From Anagrus nilaparvatae (taxonomy: Eukaryota > Arthropoda > Insecta > Hymenoptera > Mymaridae), in the NCBI GenBank assembly GCA_022575985.1, contig JAKSXM010000272.1, forward strand, positions 9,238,001 through 9,302,000: 64,000 bases of DNA, read 5' to 3'. Shown piece after piece: positions 47,301 to 55,899 of the stretch. Numbering within the stretch: the stretch's first letter is position 1; each line of letters starts with the position of its first letter. The notes beneath the pieces are model-generated. The model worked only from the letters and a program-made list of their open reading frames with translations. It was not told the origin of the DNA and searched no databases. The translations under genes and the position numbers were made by a program.

Positions 47301-47531
47301 TTGTTTTTTATCTGATGTTAATTTATCTTGTACCTGCAATAAGCTATTACTTTTTTGTTCGTCTAATTTTTTTACTTTACTTTTATGACATTTAAAATGA
47401 ATACTTAACTTTCGTTTATTAGAAAATATTTTTTTACACGTATCAGAAATATAGATCTTTTTATCAGCTTGATTATTTGTATTTTGTTTTTTCAATGCGT
47501 CATTATTTTTATACTTTAAAAGTCCACATTC
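41364..47531 (-). CDS. Giant C2H2 zinc-finger protein exon with internal repeat blocks (ZF-2)
   Basis: A single 6.2-kb exon, 2055 codons, starting after the acceptor ATATTTCAG (AG at 47533-47532) in phase 0 (ECGLLKYKNNDALKKQ), with no early ATG, and ending TAA at 41364-41366. About 23 C2H2 fingers fall into groups. An N-terminal run of ~9 fingers includes a duplicated module (HSVRxLYxCxVC...DNEL). A middle run of ~6 fingers follows. Then come four isolated RGGIMNHVKTH fingers (about 45140, 44430, 43535 and 42650), separated by linkers carrying twelve ~34-residue SRLRSAKSES repeats. A C-terminal set includes GETFANLDFFKSHKRTH, shared with ZF-3. The end is acidic, with ESDIEVDRSQSIKVELP. It is presumably nuclear and DNA-binding; long basic/serine linkers may be phosphorylated. 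Much longer than usual for the family, yet no stop or frameshift interrupts it. Confidence 0.87.
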   Translation of the reverse strand, partial: ECGLLKYKNNDALKKQNTNNQADKKIYISDTCKKIFSNKRKLSIHFKCHKSKVKKLDEQKSNSLLQVQDKLTSDKKQFNTRNNLRKAKNIPAFIQVHKNKKHFDKKDSLSKNNLITEKRLKRHKKIQGNKELYKCEVCNKEFDKKQSLYGHKRVHSVRGLYPCEVCKEEFSKKDLAKHTVIHVDNELDSQNYSCKICKKKFPDETILDKHESGHAKNRLNLKNFSCEICNKEYDNLDSLNGHKSAHSVRRLYSCKVCNKKFTKKSLAQHKTVHTDNELEARNYSCEICKEEFGTEKSLRKHKIVHTDIQLKSKNYACEICKKEFATQKSLKMHKIAHASIQVNSKNYSCENCKKKFPTEKSLKEHESVHAIKKVDSKLQSSLTREKEFAPENSLDKHKNVDVVKKLNQCEKCQKSFARKNQLIIHKRLLHAKTFNCKKIIIAKTNYNCKKCDKNFTNLRKFKNHKVTHNKIIFKCLKCEKLFNQKHKFDTHKLMHKNKTTSEQKVAQKTLDIPETVNQHRNEKDCKTTFACKYCKKTFYSKISLNNHLRIHIVKQNIEDRKSPLKHKATRNTLDLSELERDYKKMLACKYCKKMFSSVFAVNSHGKIHIVEQRKALKNRLLKIKELNNDKQTLTKLNLKKVEPRIDLKSNVHVKRLHSNAMNKGNYLLPNKILKNYEERFECLYCHKFMESKLSIENHLKIHKQRINNKKDKLDQNETNKVKCDVKSKDISKSKAVDVKNNNLNLNNSRLRSAKSESDLVEKESKNILYSNEIVDNYSNIKEAKPKVYSCADCIKKFITRGGIMNHVKTHFNQEKSKEISNHNNISDSNSGSNKKLQVETDESRGSKLGQKIQLKKTKKDISEKNMKVIPESKVSVINNLNLRSHKKETKGEIFEKNSKNLPNSQEIINSNSNYSRLRSAKSESKEIFERKSKNTLNCKDNTNLNLSNWRLRSAKSESEEIVEKKSKHTPNSKENINLNLNKSRLRSAKSESNLFEKKNENIPYSKEIIINYSIIKETKPKIYTCADCLKKFVTRGGIMNHVKTHFNQEQSEEISNLKNSSENNVGSNKKLQKQTDKSHGRKLVQKVQLANQDTKEEISEKKIKAIPNSKVSVTNHLNLRSHKTEIKEKISQKIEKAPAINHLYLRSNKIETKGEVFERKSKNTLNCTEKINLNLSNSRLLSAKSESKEIFEKKSKNILNYTENINLNLSDSRLRSAKSESKEIFEKKSKNTRNCKENINLKLSNSRLRSAKSESEEIIENKSEHTSNSKDVISLNLNNSRLRSAKSESNLFEKKSKYIPHSKEIVINYSSLKEAKPKIYRCADCLKKFVTRGGIMNHVKTHFNQEKSKEISNHNNISEINLGSNKKLQAETDKSRGRKLVQKIQLARQNTKKENSENKIKVIPNSKVSVTNHLNLRSHKTEIEENVKEKREKDSAINHLNLRSNKNENKEEVFEKKSKSKLISDESINLNLNKSRLRSAKSESNLFEKKSKIIPNSKENINLNLSKSRSRSAKIESKEIFEKKSKHTPNSKENINLNLSNLRSRSAKSESKEIFEKKSKHTPNSKENINLNLNKSRLRSAKSESNLFEKQSKNIPNSKETVINHSNIKEANPKIYSCAHCIKFFISRGGIINHLKTHSKQESSESNQEVKNKVSEEKIKNIPNLKTIINNQLNFKLRLNKNENENEIKKKIRPYPKTQKTQEEINLQVFKCDYCIKVFQTKKNIINHLKIHSNQKTSKKSSVTNQNVHKNIGNLSNNLKACQDVFTNSETTTNQKFDSEDQSTSKNLGSNLEAEKVLKRNEEESEFLNPLNECLKSDSYINADNIKIYKCDICGETFANLDFFKSHKRTHVNALPYTNIVDNYSQNLDTNKSSFGFIDRQITFYQQNNLFQNNEKDKCNENFECVYCDKAFYSKIEFMDHVDMHTQLKENYETKIKKSDFEEDVHNETDKLNKIFKCPQCNEILDSKINLINHLIQHSEDCEIDAEQIGYETEIERDDYEMEMEEYGYESEIEESDSDEEIVESDIEVDRSQSIKVELPNSHFGEREASEMDYF
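42600..45320 (-). repeat. Higher-order intragenic repeat in ZF-2
   Basis: Four units of ~710-895 bases, each made of one finger (CADCxKKFxTRGGIMNHVKT or close), a 100-residue basic linker with LRSHK motifs, and two to four ~34-residue repeats. The last repeat before each finger is always of the NLFEKKSK...IPxSKE type. Twelve short repeats occur in all. The plus-strand open frames at 42748-43218, 43636-43932 and 44527-44793 are shadows of this periodicity. Confidence 0.85.
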
Positions 47532-47741
47532 CTGAAATATAAAAATAAACTTTTGTAAGTATTAATTTTTTTTTTATTATTTTCATTAATTTTAATAATT
47601 AAAATAGTAGTTATGATTAAAAAATTAATATTTATTTAAAAACAAATCATGCATAAAATTAAAATGACAAATATTGGTTTTTCTTTTTTTTTCAATGATT
47701 GTAAAATTTGGACATTATATATGTTAAGCAACCTACACTAT
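47532..47741. other. Start of the ZF-2/ZF-3 gap
   Basis: Holds the minus-strand polypyrimidine/acceptor of ZF-2 and A+T-rich intron-like sequence. Confidence 0.4.
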
Positions 47742-47971
47742 TTAAGCCATTAGCACATAATTGACAATTCTAGGTCCGATGAATTTTGGTATTAAAAAAT
47801 GAATATTCTGGACTAAAAATGTCACTTTGTAGGTAATTTAGGTTGCTCTTTTCATTTCTGCAGTCAGTTTTTACCTGCACCCACTAAAAAATGCGCTATC
47901 TACCCTAATGTAGGGTTAATTCTGAAATATTCATCTATCCAAGAATGGTCGATTAGGCGTTAATGGGTTAA
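47742..47971. mobile_element. MITE family, most complete copy (copy 3, 230 bp)
   Basis: The left end TTAAGCCATTAGCACATAAT and inverted right end TTAACCCATTAACGCCTAAT pair over ~33 bases with mismatches, on through GACAATTCTAGG / GACCATTCTTGG. Internal blocks match copies at 10221-10380 and 24030-24219. Target duplication is unclear. It lies within the putative intron upstream of ZF-2. Confidence 0.75.
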
Positions 47972-48034
47972 CAAAATGTATGGACATTTATTTTGGGAAA
48001 TAATTATTTTCGATGAAATTTAATTTTGTAGCCA

Positions 48035-48655
48035 TTAAGGTCTCTTGAATGTTGAAGAATTTAAGTTTATTTAAGGAGATTTATCCGTTAATAGTATTAA
48101 AATTTAAACATTTTTTAACTAAAATCGTCTTATTTTTACCTATGTCACCGACTTAATTAATTTTTTATGAATAAAATAAAAGTGGTATTTTAACATTGCA
48201 CTTATGGGAAAATTAGTTTCGGCTTTATAAAAAGTAGGGTGCTAATGACACAGATCGATGAAACTTAATAAATCTGATAAATAATTACTTAAAGTTTACA
48301 TTCCCAATTAGTTTTACATACAATATCGACTTTATTTTCGTAAATTTAATAAAAAACGCGTAACATAACCAAAAAGCTCATTATTTTAGTTACGTTTTTT
48401 TAAATTGTATAATACTGTGAGACTTTTTTTGGTAATGTTCTTGCATAATTAATGGTTTTATATAGTATCTTTTCAATTAATAGCTTGCAAGATAAATTAA
48501 AAATAAAAAAATTTATGTCGCTAATCGTAATTCCTTCGAAAATGTAGAAATCAACAGATAAACCTCCTTAAGTTTTAGAATGCTTAAATTTTCAAAATTT
48601 TCCTATTTCATTAAGGACTGTCATTATTTTATCTAACCTTCAAGAGACCTTAGGT
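48035..48655. mobile_element. Foldback element in the ZF-2/ZF-3 gap
   Basis: The left arm starts CATTAAGGTCTCTTGAATGT and continues TTTAAGGAGATTTATCCGTT. The right arm is the inverse (AACAGATAAACCTCCTTAAG ... AACCTTCAAGAGACCTTAGG). Arms are ~90-110 bases with indels; the loop is ~400 bases and non-coding. Confidence 0.68.
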
Positions 48656-49525
48656 AAATTTTAAAAAGCACAATTTTTGTTTGTTAAAATGATACGTTAA
48701 TTAAGTTAGATTTTTTTAAATCAAAATTTTTAGTGATTGTAAAATTTGGACATTAGTCCAAAAGTATTCTTAAAAAATGATTTATATTGAAAAATGAAGA
48801 ATACTGTGTTTTAAGCGTGAAATTTCACATCAAAATGGATTCTAAATAAAACTCAATATGTACTTTTTAGATGTAACGTCAGACGTCTTTTTCCTCTGAT
48901 ATTGTCGTGATCACGTATGTGTTAGTGTTCTAATTTATTAAACATTAATAAATTCTATAAATTATTAGGCATACTTTTTTTAAAGAAAGCTCAATTAAAT
49001 AAAAAAAAAAAGGTTTTTTAATTTCTAGCGCATGCGCAGTTTAAATCAAATTTTGGCTCTCAAAATCGAATTCTACTGAAAATTTCCTATTAGGGCCTAC
49101 AGGAGAAAATAGTTTATTATTTAATGAGTTTTGTATATAAAAAATTAGAAAAATTAGCTCTTTAAAAAAAAAAAAAAATGGCTAAAATATAAAAATGGCG
49201 GTCAAAAATCGAGAATTGAACCTTCGAAGCTAAGGCATTCAACGAACGCATTCAACGATATGCTGCTTATGAAATATTCTATTGGATTATATTTATAATA
49301 CAAGGCCTTTTGAAAAACTTGTATATGCTTATGTTATTTTTTTTTCATAATAGGGACCGCCTAAAACTTGTCACGGAGACTTATTTAAAGTAGTATAATT
49401 TTTGGATAAAATACTTGAGTATTTATTTGAAGACCTCAGAATTAGATTTGACCACGTATGGTTAACATTCAAAAGGTTTCTAAACCAAAAAAAAAAAATT
49501 TAATAGTTCAAATATTATAATTAAG
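48656..49525. other. Non-coding spacer
   Basis: Includes a second TGTAAAATTTGGACATTA (about 48735), also present at 47699, which hints that a dispersed repeat was split by insertions. No gene. Confidence 0.4.
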
Positions 49526-49634
49526 AACAGATCTGGATGGCTTGGATCGGTCCCCATACTAATAACCCATAAATACTGTAATCAAAATTTTAGTATTATT
49601 AGTATGGGGACCTGTCCGAGCCCCCCAGCTCTGA
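49526..49634. mobile_element. Short hairpin MITE
   Basis: Left CAGATCTGGATGGCTTGGAT and inverted right CAGAGCTGGGGGGCTCGGAC pair, followed by the perfect block GGTCCCCATACTAATA on both sides. About 110 bases, with TTAA at both edges as a possible target duplication. Confidence 0.72.
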
Positions 49635-50654
49635 TTAAAAATTTAATTCTAGAAAAAGTAGTTATTTTTATAACAAGAGTTATTTTTCAGTTCTTATGCA
49701 AAAATTATATAGATTTTTCAAATTTTCGTAGCAATTTTTTATCTTAAAATATATTTGACAAAAAATTATATTATTTAATAGTGAAATTAAAATAAAAACT
49801 AAAGATAATATTAAAAAACTTTATTAATTATTCAAACAACTTATACAGTAATAATAAAAAAATATAATTTTCTATAAATTACACTTATAACTAATATTGT
49901 AGAACAAATTTATAACGCAATGAATTTTTAAAAAATCATAACTATAAACTTAAAAAATTATTATAGCAAGTGCAATTTAAATTCAAAATTGAAAATAATA
50001 ATTTTAACTTATTTTAATTTTTAACTAAAAAATAAATTTTTAGTGTGCGAAGAAAAAAATCTTTTTTATATTTTTACGCATCACCGACAAAAGAATGTTT
50101 TTTGGACCTGAAAAAGTTTGAATCCTTGCTTAAATATTTTTTTTTAACAGATTAAAAGCATTATTTAATTTTGCAAAAATATTCAATTTGCTGTAAAATC
50201 TTTTACATCTTGCTCAATTTATTAAAATAGTCTTAAAATATGTAACTGGGCCCAAAACATTTAACTGTCAATGTGTACATTTTTAATTTACTGACTTGAA
50301 AAATACTAAACATATTAAATTTTTAGAAATAATTAATATATTGAATTAAAATAATATTATCTTAAAAAATTAACTATTTCAGTAACAGGGTTTTTTTACA
50401 GCCATTTTTATGCTTTGCTTGAAGCTTAAAGAAATCTATTTTTAGATTAAACATTATTATGGCGCGTTAAAAGGAACTTTCATTAATTACATTAAATAAG
50501 ATCTTTTTTTTGCTTGGTTAAAAATAATACTTTAGTATTCATTTTATTGTTATTATCAGTCTCTAGAAAAACTAAAAATTTTTCATATTAGTTTATGAAT
50601 TCAATATGCATTTGTTTCATGTTCTTAGCCTAAATTATTGTAATTATCAACATC
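49635..50654. other. Spacer / 3' flank of ZF-3
   Basis: A minus-strand AATAAA (TTTATT at 50543-50548) lies ~107 bases after the ZF-3 stop and is a good candidate polyadenylation signal. No other feature. Confidence 0.5.
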
Positions 50655-53600
50655 TCAAAATTCGTTCATTTCAGTTGATTCTTCTTCTGAATAATAAGGT
50701 GGTTCAACTTTTATTGGATAAGGCTTATCCAGCTCAATGTCACTTTCTATTATTTCTTCTTTAAAATCAGGCTCATCAATTTCCGTTTCGTAATCAGAAT
50801 CTTCAGTTTCATCCATTTCAGTTTCATAAGTAGTTAATTCTTCTTCACTTTCATATTCTTGTTTTATAACAATATCACTTTCTGAATGTTTAATTAAATG
50901 ATTAACAAGATTTATTTTTGAATCTAAAGTTTTACCGCATTTTGAGCAAGGAAATTTATCACTTGTTTCATTAGTTGAACAATTATCATCATTAGATGAT
51001 TTTTTTATTGGTACTTCATAATTTTTTTCGACATTTTCCTTGACAGTATGTATCTTTAGATGCTCAGAAGCATCTCTATCAGAATTAAAAGTACTATCAC
51101 AACAAGTGCAAGTAAACACTTTTTCACTTTCTTGATTTTCATTATGCTTACTTAAGATTTCTTTCTCAGAATCAATTTCTTTTAACTCAGGCTCCAGATT
51201 TTCTTTGTTGATAATTTTTCCTCCTAAATGCAATTGTAAGTGCTCAATAAGATTTATTTTCGAACCAAAAGTTTTATCACAATAAGCACAAATAAAATTT
51301 TCCTCAATTTGAATAGTAGTAATTTCTTGCTGTGGAGATATCTCTGGCTCTAAAGGTTCAGAAGGCGTTTTGCTAATTTGAAGTGTCGGCTGTTTTTGAA
51401 AATTATCAAATAAAGATTTAAAAGGTAGAACTTTGATATGAGTCCTTTTATGACTTTTGAAGAAATCGAGGTTAGCAAAAGTTTCTCCACATGTTTCACA
51501 TTGATAAATTGTTAGAGGTGTATGAATTTCTGATTTAGTTTTAGAATTATTTTTATTTGGGGAGTCTGGTTTTGGCTGATCACTTTGAATTTGGCTTATT
51601 TGGTTCTGAGTATTTGAATCACCATTTTCTTTATTTATAACTCCAAGTCGTGAACTTAGTTTTAAGTACATAGAAGAAAATTTATCTATACTTATATCTT
51701 TATGACTGGTTGGAGATTTAAAATTATTAAGTACTTCTTGATCGTCTTTGATTTCATGATTATGTTCAACTATTTGGTTTTCTTTACCAATACTAAAAGA
51801 ATCAAGATTTTTAAGATTTCCATCAGATAAATTTTCATTTGGATGAATTTTCAGATGATCAATGATGCCTACTTTAGAAGGTAGGACTAATTCACAATGC
51901 GCACATTGAAATATTTTTTTGAAATTTTTATCAGGTTTTTGCTCTGAATCAACAGAAATATGGTTTACTGAAATCAATGGATCATCAGATAAACTTTCGC
52001 CTGAATGGATTTTCAGATGATCAATGATGCCTACTTTAGAAGGTAGATTTAATTCACAATGCGCACAGTGAAATATTTTTTTGAAATTTTTATCAGGTTT
52101 TTGCTCAGAATCAACAGAAATATGGTTTACTGAAATCAATGGATCATCAGATAAACTTTCGCCTGAATGGATTTTCAGATGATCAATGATGCCTACTTTA
52201 GAAGGTAGATTTAATTCACAATGCGCACAGTGAAATATTTTTTTGAAATTTTTATCAGGTTTTTGCTCAGAATCAACAGATATATGGTTTACTGAAATCA
52301 ATGGATCATCAGATAAATTTTCGCCTGGATGAATTTTCAGATGATCAATGATGCCTACTTTAGAGGGTAGACTTAATTCACAATGCGCACATTGAAATAT
52401 TTTTTTGAAATATTTATCAGGTTTTTGCTCAGAATTAACAGAAATATGGTTTACTGAAATCAATGGATCACCAGATAAATTTTCGCTTGGGTGAATTTTC
52501 AGATGATCAATGATACCTACTTTAGAAGGTAGACTTAATTCACAATGCGCACATTGAAATATTTTTTTGAAATATTTATCAGGTTTTTGCTCAGAATTAA
52601 CAGAAATATGGTTTACTGAAATCAATGGATCATCAGATAAATTTTCGCTTGGGTGAATTTTCAGATGATCAATGATACCTACTTTAGAAGGTAGAATTAA
52701 TTCACAATGCGCACATTGAAATATTTTTTTGAAATTTTTATCAGGTTTTTGCTCAGAATCAACAGAAATATGGTTTACTGAAATCAATGGATCATCAGAT
52801 AAACTTTCGCCTGAATGCATTTTCAGATGATCAATTATACCTACTTTAGAAGGTAGACTTAATTCACAATGCGCACATTGAAATATTTTTTTGAAATATT
52901 TATCAGGTTTGTTCTGAGAGTCAAGAGAAATATGGTTCACTGAAATCACCTCCTTTTCAACTGCTTTAACTATGTTAGGCTTTTGTTTTTCATTAAGCTT
53001 TAGCTTTTTACGTGATTTTAAATTATTTTTTAAAGACTTTTTACTACTTAAATAATTACTGGAAGAAATTTGATTGGGAAATCCGTAAATGCATGAATGT
53101 ATTTGCAGATGAATGATAATACCAAATTTTGAATAGAAAGCTTTCCCACAAAGTTCGCAACTAAATCTTTTTACAAGTCTTGTCTGTTCGATCTGATTAT
53201 TTTCCTTATTAAATTCTTCTGTATTTACGAATAATTCAGAAGTTTCATTTTTATGAAGTTTGTCCAGGCAATTTTCTTGAGAATAGGACCTAACGCCACT
53301 TTTAGGCTCTAAGCTTATATCTAAACTTTTATTCTTCAATGGGCTTATACTATTTTTTTCATGATTAGTTGTATTATCTAAATTATTTAAAACTTCTTGG
53401 TCTTTTTCTAAATCATTATTTTTCTTAAAAATTTGCTCATCTTCATCTTTATTATCTTTATCAGAAAAATTCTTTCTATTATGTATTTTTAGATGAATAA
53501 TCATTCTTTTTTTAGAATGTAGAATTTTCCGGCAGTAAGCACATTCAAACGCTTTTTTGATTTTCATGACTTGTTTATGCTGGAATTGGCTTGACAAAGG

Positions 53601-55250
53601 GCTTGTCTGGATAAGTTTTTTACTACATTCATTATTAAGTTTTTCGTTTTTACATGGTTGTAGAATTGTTTCCATGGGTTCTTTTTTATTTGAGCTTTTA
53701 TTAGAAGAATTTTGTTGTGAATGTGATCTTAAATGCATCCTAATACCTACTTTAGAATATGAAATTTTTTCACAATGAGCACATTGAAATTGAAATTTTT
53801 GAGTTGTTTGATTAAAATCTTCTTTCAGGGCTTCAGTTTGACATGTTTCTTTGGGCACATTTTCGTCCCTTGAACTCAAATCTGATATTACAACATTTGA
53901 ACTGTTTGTATGGATTTTTTTATGGTTATTGAGAGAATCCAAGTTTTTATAGGTTTTTTCACAGGCTTGACATTTGTAAATTGTGTCTTTATTTTGATTT
54001 TTAATGGAATTATTAATATTTTTTGTTTTTTTCAGATTTTCATCAAGAAAAATATTTTTTAAATGAGATTTCATATGCGAGATAAGACCAGATTTGAAAT
54101 TCAAAATTTTACTGCAGTGTGAACATTCAAATTTATTTTTGTAATTTTTCAAGTCTGTAAATCTTTGAGTTGCCTGCTTAATATTTTTTTTACTTACTGA
54201 AGCTTTCTCATTTTCCTTGATTTTTTTAACAGAATTATTTAAGGAATTCTTTTTTGAACAAATATTTGTTTTCAAATTTTTATGCTTAAGTAGATGAGCT
54301 GCTTGAGTGAATTTCATCCCGCATTTTTTGCATGCATAGGGTTTTTCACCTGTATGAATCCTATTATGAACTATTAGATTGGATTTTAGTTTAAAAACTT
54401 TCTCACATGTTGAACATGTGAAAGAATTTTTGCCTTCACAAATCTTTTTATCATTACCAAATTTGCCTGAATCAATCAATTTATCGACTCCATTCTTTTT
54501 TTTATTTGACTGCATTTTTAAATGATTAATCATTTTTAGTTTAGAATTGAAATTCTTTTGGCAATATTCACACGTAAAAGTTGTTTCACTCTTTTTAACG
54601 GGAATAATTTCATTCAATTTAATGACAACTTTTTCAACATTTTTAGAATAAGAACTTCTTTTATATTTGTGACTTCTCATATGGGATTGAAGATTCACAT
54701 TTGAATAAAAAGTTTTTTTACATTCCAAGCAAGTAAATTCTTTTTTCTTTTTTTTAATTTTTGAGCATTTGTACGGACTACTTTTTTTATTCAAAACATG
54801 TTTCTCAACATAATCAATTTTTTTAGCAGGTAATATTTGCTGATCATTTAAAGGTTTTTCTTCTACGTGGATTAGGTTATGTTTTTTAAGATCATTAAGT
54901 TTAAGAAATATTTTCCCACAAACTTTACAAACGTTTCTTTTACCATCGTGAATTTTGATGTGTTTTTCAAAAGTTTCTAAATTTCTGCAACTTTTTTTAC
55001 ATTTATCACATTTATAATACTCTTGATGAATTTTTCTATGAATTTCAAGATGAGACTGACAAACAAATTCTTCTTTACATTCTTTACACTTAAATGGCAC
55101 TATTTTTGAGTGACTTTTCATGTGTTTCAAAAAAATGACAGAATTTTTAAAATTCAATTTACACTTCCGGCATTCAAAAGTAATATCTTTTTTGTGAATT
55201 TTTAAAACATTTTTGGATTCAACTTGAATACTTTCAGCTCGAGGTTTGAC
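50655..55250 (-). CDS. Large C2H2 zinc-finger protein exon with seven one-finger repeats (ZF-3)
   Basis: After the acceptor TTATTTCAG (AG at 55252-55251) the exon is open in phase 0 (VKPRAESIQVESKNVL) for 1531 codons to its stop at 50655. There is no ATG near the start; the first finger, FECRKCKLNFKNS, lies before the first usable internal start, so an upstream exon is required. About 24 C2H2 fingers are present. The second to fifth are clustered, one pair has a canonical TGEKPY linker, and one finger lacks the last histidine (HLKMQ). Seven consecutive 54-residue units then each bear one finger, QCAHCELSLPSKVGIIDHLK. The C-terminal four begin with GETFANLDFFKSHKRTH, shared with ZF-2. The acidic tail ends ESDIELDKPYPIKVEPP, a sumoylation consensus. 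Likely a nuclear DNA-binding regulator; paralogue of ZF-2. Confidence 0.88.
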   Translation of the reverse strand, partial: VKPRAESIQVESKNVLKIHKKDITFECRKCKLNFKNSVIFLKHMKSHSKIVPFKCKECKEEFVCQSHLEIHRKIHQEYYKCDKCKKSCRNLETFEKHIKIHDGKRNVCKVCGKIFLKLNDLKKHNLIHVEEKPLNDQQILPAKKIDYVEKHVLNKKSSPYKCSKIKKKKKEFTCLECKKTFYSNVNLQSHMRSHKYKRSSYSKNVEKVVIKLNEIIPVKKSETTFTCEYCQKNFNSKLKMINHLKMQSNKKKNGVDKLIDSGKFGNDKKICEGKNSFTCSTCEKVFKLKSNLIVHNRIHTGEKPYACKKCGMKFTQAAHLLKHKNLKTNICSKKNSLNNSVKKIKENEKASVSKKNIKQATQRFTDLKNYKNKFECSHCSKILNFKSGLISHMKSHLKNIFLDENLKKTKNINNSIKNQNKDTIYKCQACEKTYKNLDSLNNHKKIHTNSSNVVISDLSSRDENVPKETCQTEALKEDFNQTTQKFQFQCAHCEKISYSKVGIRMHLRSHSQQNSSNKSSNKKEPMETILQPCKNEKLNNECSKKLIQTSPLSSQFQHKQVMKIKKAFECAYCRKILHSKKRMIIHLKIHNRKNFSDKDNKDEDEQIFKKNNDLEKDQEVLNNLDNTTNHEKNSISPLKNKSLDISLEPKSGVRSYSQENCLDKLHKNETSELFVNTEEFNKENNQIEQTRLVKRFSCELCGKAFYSKFGIIIHLQIHSCIYGFPNQISSSNYLSSKKSLKNNLKSRKKLKLNEKQKPNIVKAVEKEVISVNHISLDSQNKPDKYFKKIFQCAHCELSLPSKVGIIDHLKMHSGESLSDDPLISVNHISVDSEQKPDKNFKKIFQCAHCELILPSKVGIIDHLKIHPSENLSDDPLISVNHISVNSEQKPDKYFKKIFQCAHCELSLPSKVGIIDHLKIHPSENLSGDPLISVNHISVNSEQKPDKYFKKIFQCAHCELSLPSKVGIIDHLKIHPGENLSDDPLISVNHISVDSEQKPDKNFKKIFHCAHCELNLPSKVGIIDHLKIHSGESLSDDPLISVNHISVDSEQKPDKNFKKIFHCAHCELNLPSKVGIIDHLKIHSGESLSDDPLISVNHISVDSEQKPDKNFKKIFQCAHCELVLPSKVGIIDHLKIHPNENLSDGNLKNLDSFSIGKENQIVEHNHEIKDDQEVLNNFKSPTSHKDISIDKFSSMYLKLSSRLGVINKENGDSNTQNQISQIQSDQPKPDSPNKNNSKTKSEIHTPLTIYQCETCGETFANLDFFKSHKRTHIKVLPFKSLFDNFQKQPTLQISKTPSEPLEPEISPQQEITTIQIEENFICAYCDKTFGSKINLIEHLQLHLGGKIINKENLEPELKEIDSEKEILSKHNENQESEKVFTCTCCDSTFNSDRDASEHLKIHTVKENVEKNYEVPIKKSSNDDNCSTNETSDKFPCSKCGKTLDSKINLVNHLIKHSESDIVIKQEYESEEELTTYETEMDETEDSDYETEIDEPDFKEEIIESDIELDKPYPIKVEPPYYSEEESTEMNEF
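51813..52947 (-). repeat. Seven tandem 162-base (54-residue) zinc-finger units in ZF-3
   Basis: Each unit reads SVNHISVDSEQKPDKNFKKI, one finger, then SENLSDDPLI or a close variant. Units 5 and 6 (in protein order) are identical at protein level; the first and last are the most diverged. Exact 162-base spacing and frame-preserving changes suggest recent unequal crossover or conversion. Confidence 0.92.
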
Positions 55251-55899
55251 CTGAAATAAAAAAAAATTATAAAATTATAATTAAAGAATATTATCTAAAT
55301 AAAAAGTAAGTAAATAAATTATAAATAATAAAAAAATTAAAATAACAAATCTCAATTATGAAAAGATTAATTGTTTATTGTATTGTGAATCAGCCCAAAT
55401 TAGTAAAGATTGTATTCTAAGCTCAAGTTATATGCAATTATGTTAACGAAAAAAAAATTGTATTTACAAAATCATTTTATGCTTATTTTGGTATAAATTG
55501 TTAAAAAAAATTAAAAAAAAATAGTTGGGCGTAAAAAAGCGAAGCAGAAAATAAATAAGATAACCAAAAAATTCGATAAATTAAATTGTAAAAAGGTAAA
55601 CTTACTTATAATGTCAGCAAAAATAAAACGTTCTAATTAGAAGCGAGGAAAGCCAAAATTTTGAAGTTCTAGTTTTTTATGTTTTTAAAGATATTTTAAA
55701 ATCATTGACGATTTCAAACCAATTTTTAGGTATTTCCTAATCTATTTCTAAATATTTTTTTTTTTTAAATAAAATGTAAACAAATTTTAACTTAAAATTA
55801 AAAATTTATTTTAAAAATTAAATTTTAACATTTTTAAGAAACAAGAAACAGAATTAATAACTAATTCGTTTTACAAATAATATTTTTGAGTCGCAATTT
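55251..55899. other. Intron or short intergenic gap between ZF-3 and ZF-4
   Basis: Only ~650 bases. It contains a minus-strand AATAAA (TTTATT 55805-55810) ~90 bases past the ZF-4 stop. One minus-strand AAGTAAGT-like donor occurs at about 55603, without a convincing coding exon before it. No N-terminal domain is found. The small size makes an independent promoter plus first exon for ZF-3 hard to place. Confidence 0.5.

Noticed and set aside
55560..55660. Possible first exon of ZF-3 before an AAGTAAGT donor (minus strand)
   Set aside because: No ATG-led frame of protein character reaches the donor without a stop.
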